Source: JADJYF01 sp050186725 (GTDB lineage: Bacteria > Pseudomonadota > Gammaproteobacteria > Ga0077536). From it: DNA of 64,000 nt. The first letter of the stretch is position 1. The number at the start of each line of letters is the position of its first letter. The translations under genes and the position numbers were made by a program. Below are positions 50,440 through 57,983 of this stretch, piece after piece. Location: positions 1 to 64,000 of the forward strand of contig JBFWYG010000015.1 of the NCBI GenBank assembly GCA_050186725.1. Direction: 5' to 3'. The notes beneath the pieces are model-generated. The model was not told the DNA's origin, made no database searches, and was given only the letters and a program-made list of their open reading frames with translations.

Positions 50440-52411
50440 AGCGGCGCGTCGTCGCGCCGACCAGCTCAGGCGCGAGCTCGAAGAGCACAATCACCGCTAC
50501 TACGTGCTGGATGATCCGCTGATCTCGGACGCGGACTACGACCACCTCCTGCGTGAACTGCAGGGCCTGGAGGCCGAGCATCCTGACCTCGTGACGCCAG
50601 ACTCACCGACGCAGCGGGTCGGCGCGAGCCCGGCGGCGCAGTTTGCCGCGGTTCGTCACCCGCTCCCCATGCTGTCGCTGGCCAACGTGTTCGACGGCGA
50701 GGAGTTCGCCGACTTCCACCGGCGCTGCGCCGAGCAGCTCGGCGTGGAGGAGGTGGAGTTCGTGGCCGAGCCCAAGCTCGACGGCCTGGCCATCAGCCTG
50801 ATCTACGAACAGGGCAGGCTCACGCGCGCCGCGACCCGCGGCGACGGCAGCTCGGGCGAGGACGTCACCCACAACGTGCGCACCATTCGCGCCGTCCCGC
50901 TGCGCCTGCGCGGCGCGCCGCGACTGCTCGAAGTGCGTGGCGAGATCTACATGGAGAAGCGCGGCTTCGAGGCACTGAACGCGCGCCAGGCCGCCGCCGG
51001 GCAGAAGACCTTCGCCAATCCGCGCAATGCCGCCGCCGGCAGCCTGCGTCAGCTCGATCCGCGCATCACCGCCGAGCGCCCGCTGACCATGTGCTGCTAC
51101 GGGGTGGGGGAGATGGACACGCCCGAACGACCACACACGCAGCTGGCGACCCTCACCTGGCTCAGCGAACTCGGCCTGCGCGTGTCTCCGGAGACGCGCG
51201 TGGTGCGGGGCGTCGCTGCGAGCCTCGAATACTACGTCGCCATCGGCGCGCGGCGCGCGGCGCTGGCCTACGAAATCGACGGCGTGGTGTTCAAGGTCAA
51301 CGACCTCGCGCAGCAGGTCGCGCTCGGCTTCGTCGCGCGCGCGCCACGCTGGGCGACAGCCTTCAAGTTTCCACCCGACGAGCGCACCACCCGCGTGCTC
51401 GCCATCGAAGTGCAGGTCGGCCGCACGGGCGCCCTGACGCCGGTGGCGCGGCTGGAGCCGGTGCTGGTCGGCGGCGTGACGGTGACCAATGCGACCTTGC
51501 ACAACGCGGACGAGATTCGGCGCAAGGACGTGCGCGTGGGCGATACGGTGGTGGTGCGGCGCGCCGGCGACGTGATCCCCGAGATCGTGCGCGTGGTGCC
51601 GGAGCTGCGTCCCGCCGACAGCGTGCCCTATGAACTCCCGGACAGCGTGCCCGAGCAGGAGCAGGCGCGCCGCGTGCAGGCCATCATCCATTTCGCCTCG
51701 CGTCGCGCGTTGGACATCGAGGGTCTGGGTGAGAAGCTGATCGAACAGCTGGTGGCGGTCGGCAAGGTGCGCGACGTGGCGGATCTCTACCGCCTGACGG
51801 CGGAGGAACTCGCCACGCTCGATCGCATGGCGGAGAAGTCCGCCACCAACGTCGTGCAGGCCATCGAGCGCAGCAAGGACACCACCCTGCCGCGCCTGCT
51901 GCATGGTCTCGGCATTCGTGAAGTGGGCGAGGCGACCGCGGCCAACCTGGCCAGTGCGCTCGGCACGCTGGACAACATTCGCCGCGCCACGCAAGAGCAG
52001 CTGGAACTGGTGCGGGACGTCGGTCCGGTGGTGGCGGCGAGCATCGCGGCCTGGTTCGCCGAGCCGGACAACGCGGCCTTGATCGACGACCTGATCGCGC
52101 TCGGGCTGCGCTGGCCGGAGCACGAAGTGGCGCCACCGGAGACACTGCCGCTGAACGGCCTGACGGTGGTGCTGACCGGCAGCCTTGCGACGCTCTCACG
52201 GGACGATGCCAAGGCGCGGCTGACGGCGCTCGGCGCCAAGGTGGCCGGCTCGGTGTCGAAGAAGACCAGCCTGGTGGTGGCCGGTGCGGAGGCGGGCAGC
52301 AAGCTCGATCGCGCGGTCGAACTCGGCGTGCCGGTGCTGGACGAGGCCGCGCTGCTCGCGCTGCTGGACGAGCCGACGCGGGTCGCAGAGTGGCTCAGAC
52401 CGGCGCCTTGA
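50426..52411 (+). CDS. ligA: NAD-dependent DNA ligase lacking the zinc finger
   Basis: A 661-residue LigA. The Ia domain, the adenylation domain with nucleophile Lys in AEPKLDGLAISLIYEQG, the OB fold (EVQVGRTGALTPVARLEPV), the HhH domain (RRALDIEGLGEKLIEQLV; HGLGIREVGEATAANL) and the BRCT domain (GLTVVLTGSLATLSRDDAKARL) are all recognisable. The four-cysteine zinc finger that normally lies between OB fold and HhH is missing. Around residues 401-423 the sequence goes from PYELPDSVPEQEQARRVQ straight to HFASRR, about 20-25 residues shorter than the E. coli enzyme there. No Cys occurs after about residue 215. The frame is intact. Confidence 0.92.
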   Translation: MPAPEAARRRADQLRRELEEHNHRYYVLDDPLISDADYDHLLRELQGLEAEHPDLVTPDSPTQRVGASPAAQFAAVRHPLPMLSLANVFDGEEFADFHRRCAEQLGVEEVEFVAEPKLDGLAISLIYEQGRLTRAATRGDGSSGEDVTHNVRTIRAVPLRLRGAPRLLEVRGEIYMEKRGFEALNARQAAAGQKTFANPRNAAAGSLRQLDPRITAERPLTMCCYGVGEMDTPERPHTQLATLTWLSELGLRVSPETRVVRGVAASLEYYVAIGARRAALAYEIDGVVFKVNDLAQQVALGFVARAPRWATAFKFPPDERTTRVLAIEVQVGRTGALTPVARLEPVLVGGVTVTNATLHNADEIRRKDVRVGDTVVVRRAGDVIPEIVRVVPELRPADSVPYELPDSVPEQEQARRVQAIIHFASRRALDIEGLGEKLIEQLVAVGKVRDVADLYRLTAEELATLDRMAEKSATNVVQAIERSKDTTLPRLLHGLGIREVGEATAANLASALGTLDNIRRATQEQLELVRDVGPVVAASIAAWFAEPDNAALIDDLIALGLRWPEHEVAPPETLPLNGLTVVLTGSLATLSRDDAKARLTALGAKVAGSVSKKTSLVVAGAEAGSKLDRAVELGVPVLDEAALLALLDEPTRVAEWLRPAP

Positions 52412-53348
52412 TCTCCGGCGCCACCACCACCCGGTTGCGGCCGCCGCGCTTGGCCGTCAACAGCAGATCGTCCGCGCGCTGCATCAGATCCACGTGGGTC
52501 TCGCCGGGCACGAAGTGCGCGACGCCGAGGCTCGCCGTGACGTGCTCGCTGGCCGGCAGCGATTCCACCTGCATGTTTTCTATTTCGCCGCGGATGCGCT
52601 CGGCCAAGAGCTCCGCGCCGGCGGTGGCGGTGTTCGGCAGGATCACCACGAATTCCTCGCCACCGTAGCGGTAGACGCCGTCCGAGGTGCGCGTGCAGCG
52701 CACGATCTGGTTGGCGATCTGGGTCAGCACCACGTCGCCGACGATATGGCCGAAGCGGTCGTTGATCGACTTGAAGTGATCGATGTCGATGATCAGCAGC
52801 GAGAGCGGCGAGACCTGGCGCTGGGCGAGCGAGATGTGATGCTTGAGCTGGGCGGTCAGCATCGCGCGGTTGTTGACGCCGGTGAGCGGGTCCTTCAGCG
52901 CGATCTTGAGCGCGCGCTCGTACTGCAGCGCGTTGCGTAAAGGGTAGATGAGAGTGCAGAGCAGGACCTCCAGCACCGCGAGCTCGCTCTCGGCCAGCGC
53001 CGTGGCCCGCGAGAAGGTGATCTCGCCCAGGTAGCGACCGACCAGGTTCAGCTCGTAGGTGTAGCTGTTCAGTTCGCGGGCGCCGTCATCGATGGAAATC
53101 TTCTGCACGCTGTGGCGGTAGCGCACCGCCACGCCGCGCACCATGCGCCGCACCTCGCGAGCGAAGCCACGCACCACGTCGCGCACGTAGAGGCTGGACT
53201 GCAACGCGGTGGAAATGCGCAACTTCGTGGCATCGGAGACGATGTCCCGTCCGCGATCCTGGTCGACCGTGAAGGGCAGGATCTCGTTGACGAAGCTGCC
53301 ATTGCGCCAAGGTTCGGCGCCAATTACCTGCTTGATGGGAGTGCTCAT
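52395..53348 (-). CDS. diguanylate cyclase (GGDEF domain)
   Basis: A 317-residue protein with an N-terminal region of about 140 residues without known motif and a C-terminal GGDEF domain (KDPLTGVNNRAML, IIDIDHFKSINDRFGHIVGD, active-site RYGGEEF). The active site is intact, so it probably makes cyclic di-GMP. No membrane segment is seen, and the upstream region may sense a soluble partner (related PAS-less soluble DGCs exist). It overlaps the ligA 3' end by 17 bases on the opposite strand. The start ATG lies about 34 bases after the predicted sigma-54 initiation site. Confidence 0.92.
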   Translation of the reverse strand: MSTPIKQVIGAEPWRNGSFVNEILPFTVDQDRGRDIVSDATKLRISTALQSSLYVRDVVRGFAREVRRMVRGVAVRYRHSVQKISIDDGARELNSYTYELNLVGRYLGEITFSRATALAESELAVLEVLLCTLIYPLRNALQYERALKIALKDPLTGVNNRAMLTAQLKHHISLAQRQVSPLSLLIIDIDHFKSINDRFGHIVGDVVLTQIANQIVRCTRTSDGVYRYGGEEFVVILPNTATAGAELLAERIRGEIENMQVESLPASEHVTASLGVAHFVPGETHVDLMQRADDLLLTAKRGGRNRVVVAPEIKAPV

Positions 53349-53390
53349 CTTGTTCTGCCATGCTTCCAGCAACGTGGACCTGCTCGCGAG

Positions 53391-53409
53391 CTTGCGAGAA
53401 ATGTGCCAA
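53391..53409 (-). promoter_or_regulatory. candidate sigma-54 promoter of the diguanylate cyclase
   Basis: On the minus strand the sequence TTGGCAC-ATTTC-TCGCA has the -24 GG and -12 GC separated by exactly ten bases, as in the sigma-54 consensus TTGGCAC-N5-TTGCA, with a single mismatch in the -12 element. It lies about 45-60 bases before the diguanylate cyclase ATG, giving a plausible leader. Sigma-54 promoters need an activator bound further upstream; an inverted repeat for this is not obvious in the remaining sequence up to the gap. Confidence 0.5.
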
Positions 53410-53602
53410 GCAGTACACAAAACGATGAGCGACAGTCGAGGAGGGTGCGCCAACCCCGCAATGGGGCAGGTTTTACGCCGCGGCGCGGCGCGGGTCGGCT
53501 GGCCGGGGCGGGGCGTTGGGACTGTCCGTCAAGTTTCCGTCGCGGCCGCGATGGCAGGTGACGACGGAAATCCGACCTCGCGGCAATTCCTGCCGCCCGG
53601 CA

Positions 53603-53702
53603 NNNNNNNNNNNNNNNNNNNNNNNNNNNNNNNNNNNNNNNNNNNNNNNNNNNNNNNNNNNNNNNNNNNNNNNNNNNNNNNNNNNNNNNNNNNNNNNNNN
53701 NN
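53603..53702. other. assembly gap of 100 N
   Basis: A run of exactly 100 N, the usual placeholder for a scaffold join of unknown length. Sequence to the right is the 5' part of a minus-strand SDR gene, and sequence to the left (53454-53602) has no recognisable coding. The rest of the SDR gene, and possibly further genes, are missing. Translations through the N run are meaningless. Confidence 0.98.
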
Positions 53703-53914
53703 TCGGCCAGGGTCGCGGCCTCCAGGTTGACCGGCGCCAGCACCGGCGCGGGACCGCCGGCGGCCTCGATGTCATCGGCGATGCGTTGCAGGGCGCCGAC
53801 GTCGCGCGCCATCAGCACCACGGTCGCGCCGGCCGCCGCGGCCGCCCGCGCCACGGCTTCGCCGATGCCGCGGCTCGCGCCGGTCACCAGCAGGGTCTGG
53901 CCCGCGAGGTCCAT
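53703..53914 (-). CDS. short-chain dehydrogenase/reductase, 3' part lost in gap
   Basis: Only the first 70 or so residues are visible before the gap. They hold the SDR cofactor site TLLVTGASRGIGEAVARAAAAAGATVVLMAR (TGxxxGxG) and a YciK-like continuation. The ATG at 53914 is ten bases after the nadB stop; a GTG two codons upstream is possible. It is probably co-transcribed with nadB. Substrate and exact subfamily are undetermined because the catalytic Tyr-Lys part lies in the missing sequence. Confidence 0.8.
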
Positions 53915-53923
53915 GGCCACCGC

Positions 53924-55534
53924 CTAGCTGAAGTCGCCGGCGCGCAGCACCGTGTCGCGCCGGTAGTTGAGGTCGTCGAGCTGCGGATAGTCGAGCGTGT
54001 AGTGCAGGCCGCGGCTCTCGCGCCGCTTGAGCGCGGCGCGAATGATCAGCTCCGCGACCTGCACCAGGTTGCGCAGCTCGATGAGGTCGCCCGTGACGCG
54101 GAAATTGCCGTAGAACTCGCTGATCTCGGCGTGCAGCAGTTCCACCCGGCGCCGCGCGCGCTGCAGGCGCTTGGTGGTGCGCACGATGCCCACGTAGTCC
54201 CACATCAGCCGCCTGAGCTCATCCCAGTTGTGCGCGACCACCACTTCCTCGTCCGCGTCGGTGACTTGGCTCTCGTCCCAGGACGGAATGTCGGCGACCG
54301 GCGCGAGGCTGCCGAGCGACTCCATGATCGAGCGCGCGGCGGCGTCGCCCAGCACCAGGCACTCGAGCAGCGAATTGCTCGCCATGCGGTTGGCGCCGTG
54401 CAGGCCGGTGCAGGCCACCTCGCCGATGGCATAGAGACCCGGGAGGGAGGTGCGGCCATGGGTGTCGGTCACCACCCCGCCACACAGGTAGTGCGCGGCC
54501 GGCACGACCGGGATTGGCGCGGCCGTCATGTCGATGCCGTAGCGCTGGCAGGCCTCGTACACCGTCGGGAAGTGCTCGAGGATGAAATCACGCGGCTTGT
54601 GCGTGACGTCCAGGTAGACACAGTCCAGGCCCAGTCGCTTCATCTCGTGGTCGATGGCGCGCGCGACGATGTCGCGCGGCGCGAGCTCGGCCCGCGGATC
54701 GAACTTCGGCATGAAGCGTTCGCCGTTCTCCAAGAGCAGCACGCCGCCTTCGCCGCGCAGCGCCTCGGTCAACAGGAAGGTCTTGGCTTGAGGATGGTAG
54801 AGACAGGTCGGATGGAACTGCACGAATTCCATGTTGGCCACCGCGCAGCCCGCGCGCCAGGCCATGCCGATGCCGTCGCCGGTGGCGACGTCCGGATTGC
54901 TGGTGTAGAGGTACACCTTGCCGGCGCCGCCGGTGGCCAGCACGCAACAGCGTGCGGCGATGGTCTTCACTTCCTGGCGCTCGACGTCCAGCACGTAGGC
55001 GCCGATGCAGCGGTCCGGCACCCGGCCGAGCTTGCCCGAGCTGATCAGGTCGATGGCCATGTGCCGCTCGAGCAGCGTGATGTTGGGGTTCTCGCGCACC
55101 CGCTCCAGCAGCGTGGTCTCGATGGCCCGGCCGGTGGCGTCGGCGGCGTGCACCACCCGCCGGTGGCTGTGGCCGCCCTCGCGCGTCAGGTGGAACTCGA
55201 CCGCGCCGGAGCGCGAGGTGCGGGTGCTGAAGGGCACACCCTGCGACTGCAGCCACTCGATGCGCTCGCGGCCGTGACGCACGATGAATTCCACCGCCTC
55301 GCGCCTGCAGATGCCGGCGCCGGCGACCAGGGTGTCCTCGATGTGCGACTCGATGGAATCGGCGTGATCCATCACGGCCGATACGCCGCCCTGGGCGTAC
55401 AGCGTGGCGCTCTCGCTCGCCTCGGTCTTGGACAGCACGACCACGCGGTGGCGGGTAGCCAGCGTCAGCGCCAGCGACAGGCCGGCGGCGCCGCTGCCGA
55501 TCACCATCACGTCGCAGCTTTCGGATCGAGTCAT
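53924..55534 (-). CDS. nadB: L-aspartate oxidase
   Basis: A 536-residue FAD enzyme that oxidises aspartate to iminoaspartate, the first step of de novo NAD synthesis. The FAD site VMVIGSGAAGLSLALTLA, the segment ASESATLYAQGGVSAVM and the active-site region GGHSHRRVVHAADATGRAI are typical, as are AAHYLCGGVVTDTHGRTSLPGLYAIGEVACTGLHGANRMASNSLLE and the C-terminal helical region with ELRNLVQVAELII. NadB rather than succinate dehydrogenase fits the neighbour rpoE, since nadB-rpoE are divergent in E. coli as well. The start at 55534 begins a normal N-terminus. Confidence 0.95.
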   Translation of the reverse strand: MTRSESCDVMVIGSGAAGLSLALTLATRHRVVVLSKTEASESATLYAQGGVSAVMDHADSIESHIEDTLVAGAGICRREAVEFIVRHGRERIEWLQSQGVPFSTRTSRSGAVEFHLTREGGHSHRRVVHAADATGRAIETTLLERVRENPNITLLERHMAIDLISSGKLGRVPDRCIGAYVLDVERQEVKTIAARCCVLATGGAGKVYLYTSNPDVATGDGIGMAWRAGCAVANMEFVQFHPTCLYHPQAKTFLLTEALRGEGGVLLLENGERFMPKFDPRAELAPRDIVARAIDHEMKRLGLDCVYLDVTHKPRDFILEHFPTVYEACQRYGIDMTAAPIPVVPAAHYLCGGVVTDTHGRTSLPGLYAIGEVACTGLHGANRMASNSLLECLVLGDAAARSIMESLGSLAPVADIPSWDESQVTDADEEVVVAHNWDELRRLMWDYVGIVRTTKRLQRARRRVELLHAEISEFYGNFRVTGDLIELRNLVQVAELIIRAALKRRESRGLHYTLDYPQLDDLNYRRDTVLRAGDFS

Positions 55535-55667
55535 CGAGTGGGTCCAGAAGTGGAGCGGGGCGACGTCGAGGAGGCGTCGCACGCCGCACTACGTGCCGTC
55601 CGGGCGGGCGGTTCAGGCGCGAGCCGCACTTGCCAAATGCCGGGCCTGGCCCGATCCTGTCGACCTC

Positions 55668-55695
55668 CGAACTTACCCAGCCAGAGATGGTCAAC
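55668..55695 (+). promoter_or_regulatory. RpoE-type (AlgU-like) promoter upstream of rpoE
   Basis: CGAACTT (55668-55674) followed after exactly 16 bases by TCAAC (55691-55695) matches the sigma-E/AlgU consensus GAACTT-N16/17-TCxxA well. It lies on the coding strand about 65 bases before the rpoE start, giving a leader of roughly 55-60 bases. This suggests autoregulation, as is common for rpoE. It also lies in the shared region with the divergent nadB gene. Confidence 0.6.
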
Positions 55696-55759
55696 CGATT
55701 CGAGCGTGCGCCCAGCGCGGCCGTCATGATACAGGCATAGCGCGGCGATGGGCGACAGC

Positions 55760-56329
55760 ATGACCGATACCGAACTGGTGGCCCGGGTACAGCAAGGTGA
55801 CAAATCCGCGTTCGACCTGCTGGTGCACAGATACCAGCATCGCATCATCAAGCTGGTAGGGCGCTACGTGCGCGAACCGGCCGATGCGCAGGACGTCGCC
55901 CAGGACGCGTTCATCAAGGCCTACCGCGCACTGCCGAACTTTCGCGGCGAAAGCGCGTTCTATACCTGGCTCTACCGCATCGCGATCAACACCGCCAAGA
56001 ACCACCTGGTGGCGGCCGCCCGGCGTCCGAGCGACATCGACCTGGGCAGCAACGAGGACGGCGAGCAGTTCGAGATCGAGGATCTGAAAGCCACGCTCGA
56101 GACGCCCGAGAGGCTGCTGCTGACCGACGAGATCCGTGAGACGGTGATTGATGCCATCGGCAAATTGCCAGAGGATTTGCGCACCGCGATCCTGCTGCGC
56201 GAACTCGACGGCATGAGCTACGAAGAAATCGCGACCGTGATGGCCTGCCCCATCGGCACGGTGCGGTCGCGCATCTTCCGCGCGCGCGAAGCCATCGACC
56301 TGAAACTGAAACCGCTGCTTGAAGACTGA
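55760..56329 (+). CDS. rpoE: RNA polymerase sigma factor RpoE (AlgU-type)
   Basis: A 189-residue ECF sigma factor for envelope stress. Region 2 (AFDLLVHRYQHRIIKLVGRYV, DVAQDAFIKAYRALPNFRGESAFYTWLYRIAINTAKNHLV) and region 4 (LPEDLRTAILLRELDGMSYEEIATVMACPIGTVRSRIFRAREAID) match E. coli RpoE and Pseudomonas AlgU nearly residue by residue. The start at 55760 (MTDTELV) is preferred; an ATG at 55748 would add four residues. It is the first gene of rpoE-rseA-rseB-mucD and has a candidate self-recognised promoter. Confidence 0.95.
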   Translation: MTDTELVARVQQGDKSAFDLLVHRYQHRIIKLVGRYVREPADAQDVAQDAFIKAYRALPNFRGESAFYTWLYRIAINTAKNHLVAAARRPSDIDLGSNEDGEQFEIEDLKATLETPERLLLTDEIRETVIDAIGKLPEDLRTAILLRELDGMSYEEIATVMACPIGTVRSRIFRAREAIDLKLKPLLED

Positions 56330-56340
56330 GGTGCGGGACC

Positions 56341-56979
56341 ATGAGTGACGAACAGATATCTGCGCTGGTCGACGACGCCCTGCCGCCGGATGAGACCGCG
56401 AGCGCCGTGGACCGGTTGCTGGGCGACGCCCAGGCGCGCGCCGCCTGGAGCCGCTACCACCTGATGGGCGCCGCGCTGCGCGAGTCCGTCGACGACGGCG
56501 GCCTGGCGCGGCGCGATGCCCCGCGGTCCGCCACGGTCGTGCCGTTCCAGCGGCCGGCGCCCGCCGCGCCGCGACGTCCCGCCTGGCTGGGATTGGCGGC
56601 CGCGGCGGCCCTCGGTGCGCTGGTCCTGGCGGTCGCCGCGATAGCGCCGCGCGCGCCGACCGATGAAGCGCCCGCGGTGGCGAGCGGCGGAACGACCGTG
56701 GTGGCGCCCGGCGGGACCCAGGTCGGGACGCCCGTGGCGTCGCCCTCGCCGATAGTCCTGCCGACCCAGGCCGAATCCGTCGGTCTCGCCGGCAGCGACG
56801 TCGTGGTGATGGACGACGAAGGCTACGCCGTATCGGTCAACCAGCAGGCCATCGTGCGCGAAGCCGAGACCGAGACCCGGCTCAACGACTACGTGACGAA
56901 TTTCAATGAACGGCGCGCGCGCCAGTCGGCGCCCGGCCAGCATCCCTATGTTCGCAGCGTCGACTACAGCTACCGCTGA
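56341..56979 (+). CDS. rseA: anti-sigma-E factor RseA (MucA-like)
   Basis: A 212-residue anti-sigma factor. The N-terminal cytoplasmic domain (ISALVDDALPPDETASAVDRLL and ARAAWSRYHLMGAALRE) matches RseA/MucA. A single membrane helix spans about residues 81-101 (AWLGLAAAAALGALVLAV), and the rest is periplasmic and Ser/Pro/Gly-rich, ending in VDYSYR. Regulated proteolysis by DegS- and RseP-type proteases would release RpoE. It starts 11 bases after rpoE. Confidence 0.92.
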   Translation: MSDEQISALVDDALPPDETASAVDRLLGDAQARAAWSRYHLMGAALRESVDDGGLARRDAPRSATVVPFQRPAPAAPRRPAWLGLAAAAALGALVLAVAAIAPRAPTDEAPAVASGGTTVVAPGGTQVGTPVASPSPIVLPTQAESVGLAGSDVVVMDDEGYAVSVNQQAIVREAETETRLNDYVTNFNERRARQSAPGQHPYVRSVDYSYR

Positions 56980-57973
56980 GGTCCGCCCCCGGGGGCGCCG
57001 CCGCGGGGCCCTCGCGCTTTGCGCGCTCGGACTGTGGGGCGCCGCGACGCGCGCCGACGACGCCGGCCAGGCGCTGCGCGACATGCACGAGGCGACGCGA
57101 ACGCTCAACTACGAGGGCGTGTTCGTCTACCAGCGCGGCGACCACCTGGAAAGCATGCGCCTCATCCATCGCTACGCCGACGGCGCCGAGGCCGAGCGCC
57201 TGATTTCCCTGTCCGGCCCTGCGCGGGAGGTGATCCGCCAGGGCGACCGCGTCACCTGCGTGTACGCCGACAGCGACGGGGCGCGCGGCGCAGGCAAGAC
57301 GCCACCGCGCGATCTCATCGGCATCGGTTTCTCCGCGCCGGTCGACAAACTGGACGACAATTACCGCATCACGGTCGACGGCCAGGACCGCGTGGCCGGA
57401 CGACCGAGCACCGTGGTCGCCGTCACGCCCGTCTCGCCGGATCGCTACGGCTACCGGCTGTGGCTGGACGAACAGTCGAAGCTGCTGCTCAAGTCGGCGA
57501 TCCTGGATGGCAGCGGCCACGCGCTCGAGCAGATGCAGTTCACCAGCCTCGAGGTCCATGCGAGCCTGGCGCCCGACATGCTGCAGCCGGGCCTGCACGG
57601 CCCGTCCTTCGACTGGCACAGCGACGCCGAGACGGAGTCGGACGAGGCCGCCGCGGCGGCGGCGGGGGCCGGCGGCGACTGGAAGGTGTCCTGGGTGCCC
57701 CCCGGCTTCGAGTTCAAGGAACGCAGCCTGCAGCGCATGGGCGCGCGCGAGGCGCCCATCGATCACCTGGTGTACTCCGACGGGGTGGCCATGGTATCGA
57801 TCTTCGTCGAGGCCGTGGCCGACGTGACCCGCGCACTGCGCGGGCGCTCCTCGCGCGGCGCGGTCAACGCGTTCAGTCGCCTGGCCGACAGTCATCAAAT
57901 CACCGTGGTCGGCGAAGTGCCGGCGGCAACTGCCAGGAAAATCGCGAGGTCGGTGGTCCGCACCGAACCTTGA
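56948..57973 (+). CDS. rseB: sigma-E regulatory protein RseB (MucB-like)
   Basis: A 341-residue periplasmic protein with a signal peptide (basic RPRGRRRG, then ALALCALGLWGAATRA, cleavage near residue 36), followed by the MucB/RseB lipid-binding-like fold (TLNYEGVFVYQRGDHLESMRLIHR, GRPSTVVAVTPVSPDRYGYRLWL) and C-terminal domain (VSWVPPGFEFKER). It protects RseA from proteolysis and senses envelope lipids in known systems. The start is placed at 56948, overlapping rseA by 32 bases, because it is the ATG closest to the signal peptide. Confidence 0.9.
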   Translation: MFAASTTATAEVRPRGRRRGALALCALGLWGAATRADDAGQALRDMHEATRTLNYEGVFVYQRGDHLESMRLIHRYADGAEAERLISLSGPAREVIRQGDRVTCVYADSDGARGAGKTPPRDLIGIGFSAPVDKLDDNYRITVDGQDRVAGRPSTVVAVTPVSPDRYGYRLWLDEQSKLLLKSAILDGSGHALEQMQFTSLEVHASLAPDMLQPGLHGPSFDWHSDAETESDEAAAAAAGAGGDWKVSWVPPGFEFKERSLQRMGAREAPIDHLVYSDGVAMVSIFVEAVADVTRALRGRSSRGAVNAFSRLADSHQITVVGEVPAATARKIARSVVRTEP

Positions 57974-57983
57974 TGGAGTCGAG

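Noticed and set aside
51600..51720. Frameshift as the cause of the missing LigA zinc finger
   Set aside because: Neither alternative frame here shows the CPxCG...C pattern, and the main frame continues cleanly on both sides, so a deletion or natural variant is more likely.
53345..55729. Frames that read through the N run
   Set aside because: Translation across N is undefined, and the parts on each side do not belong to one protein.
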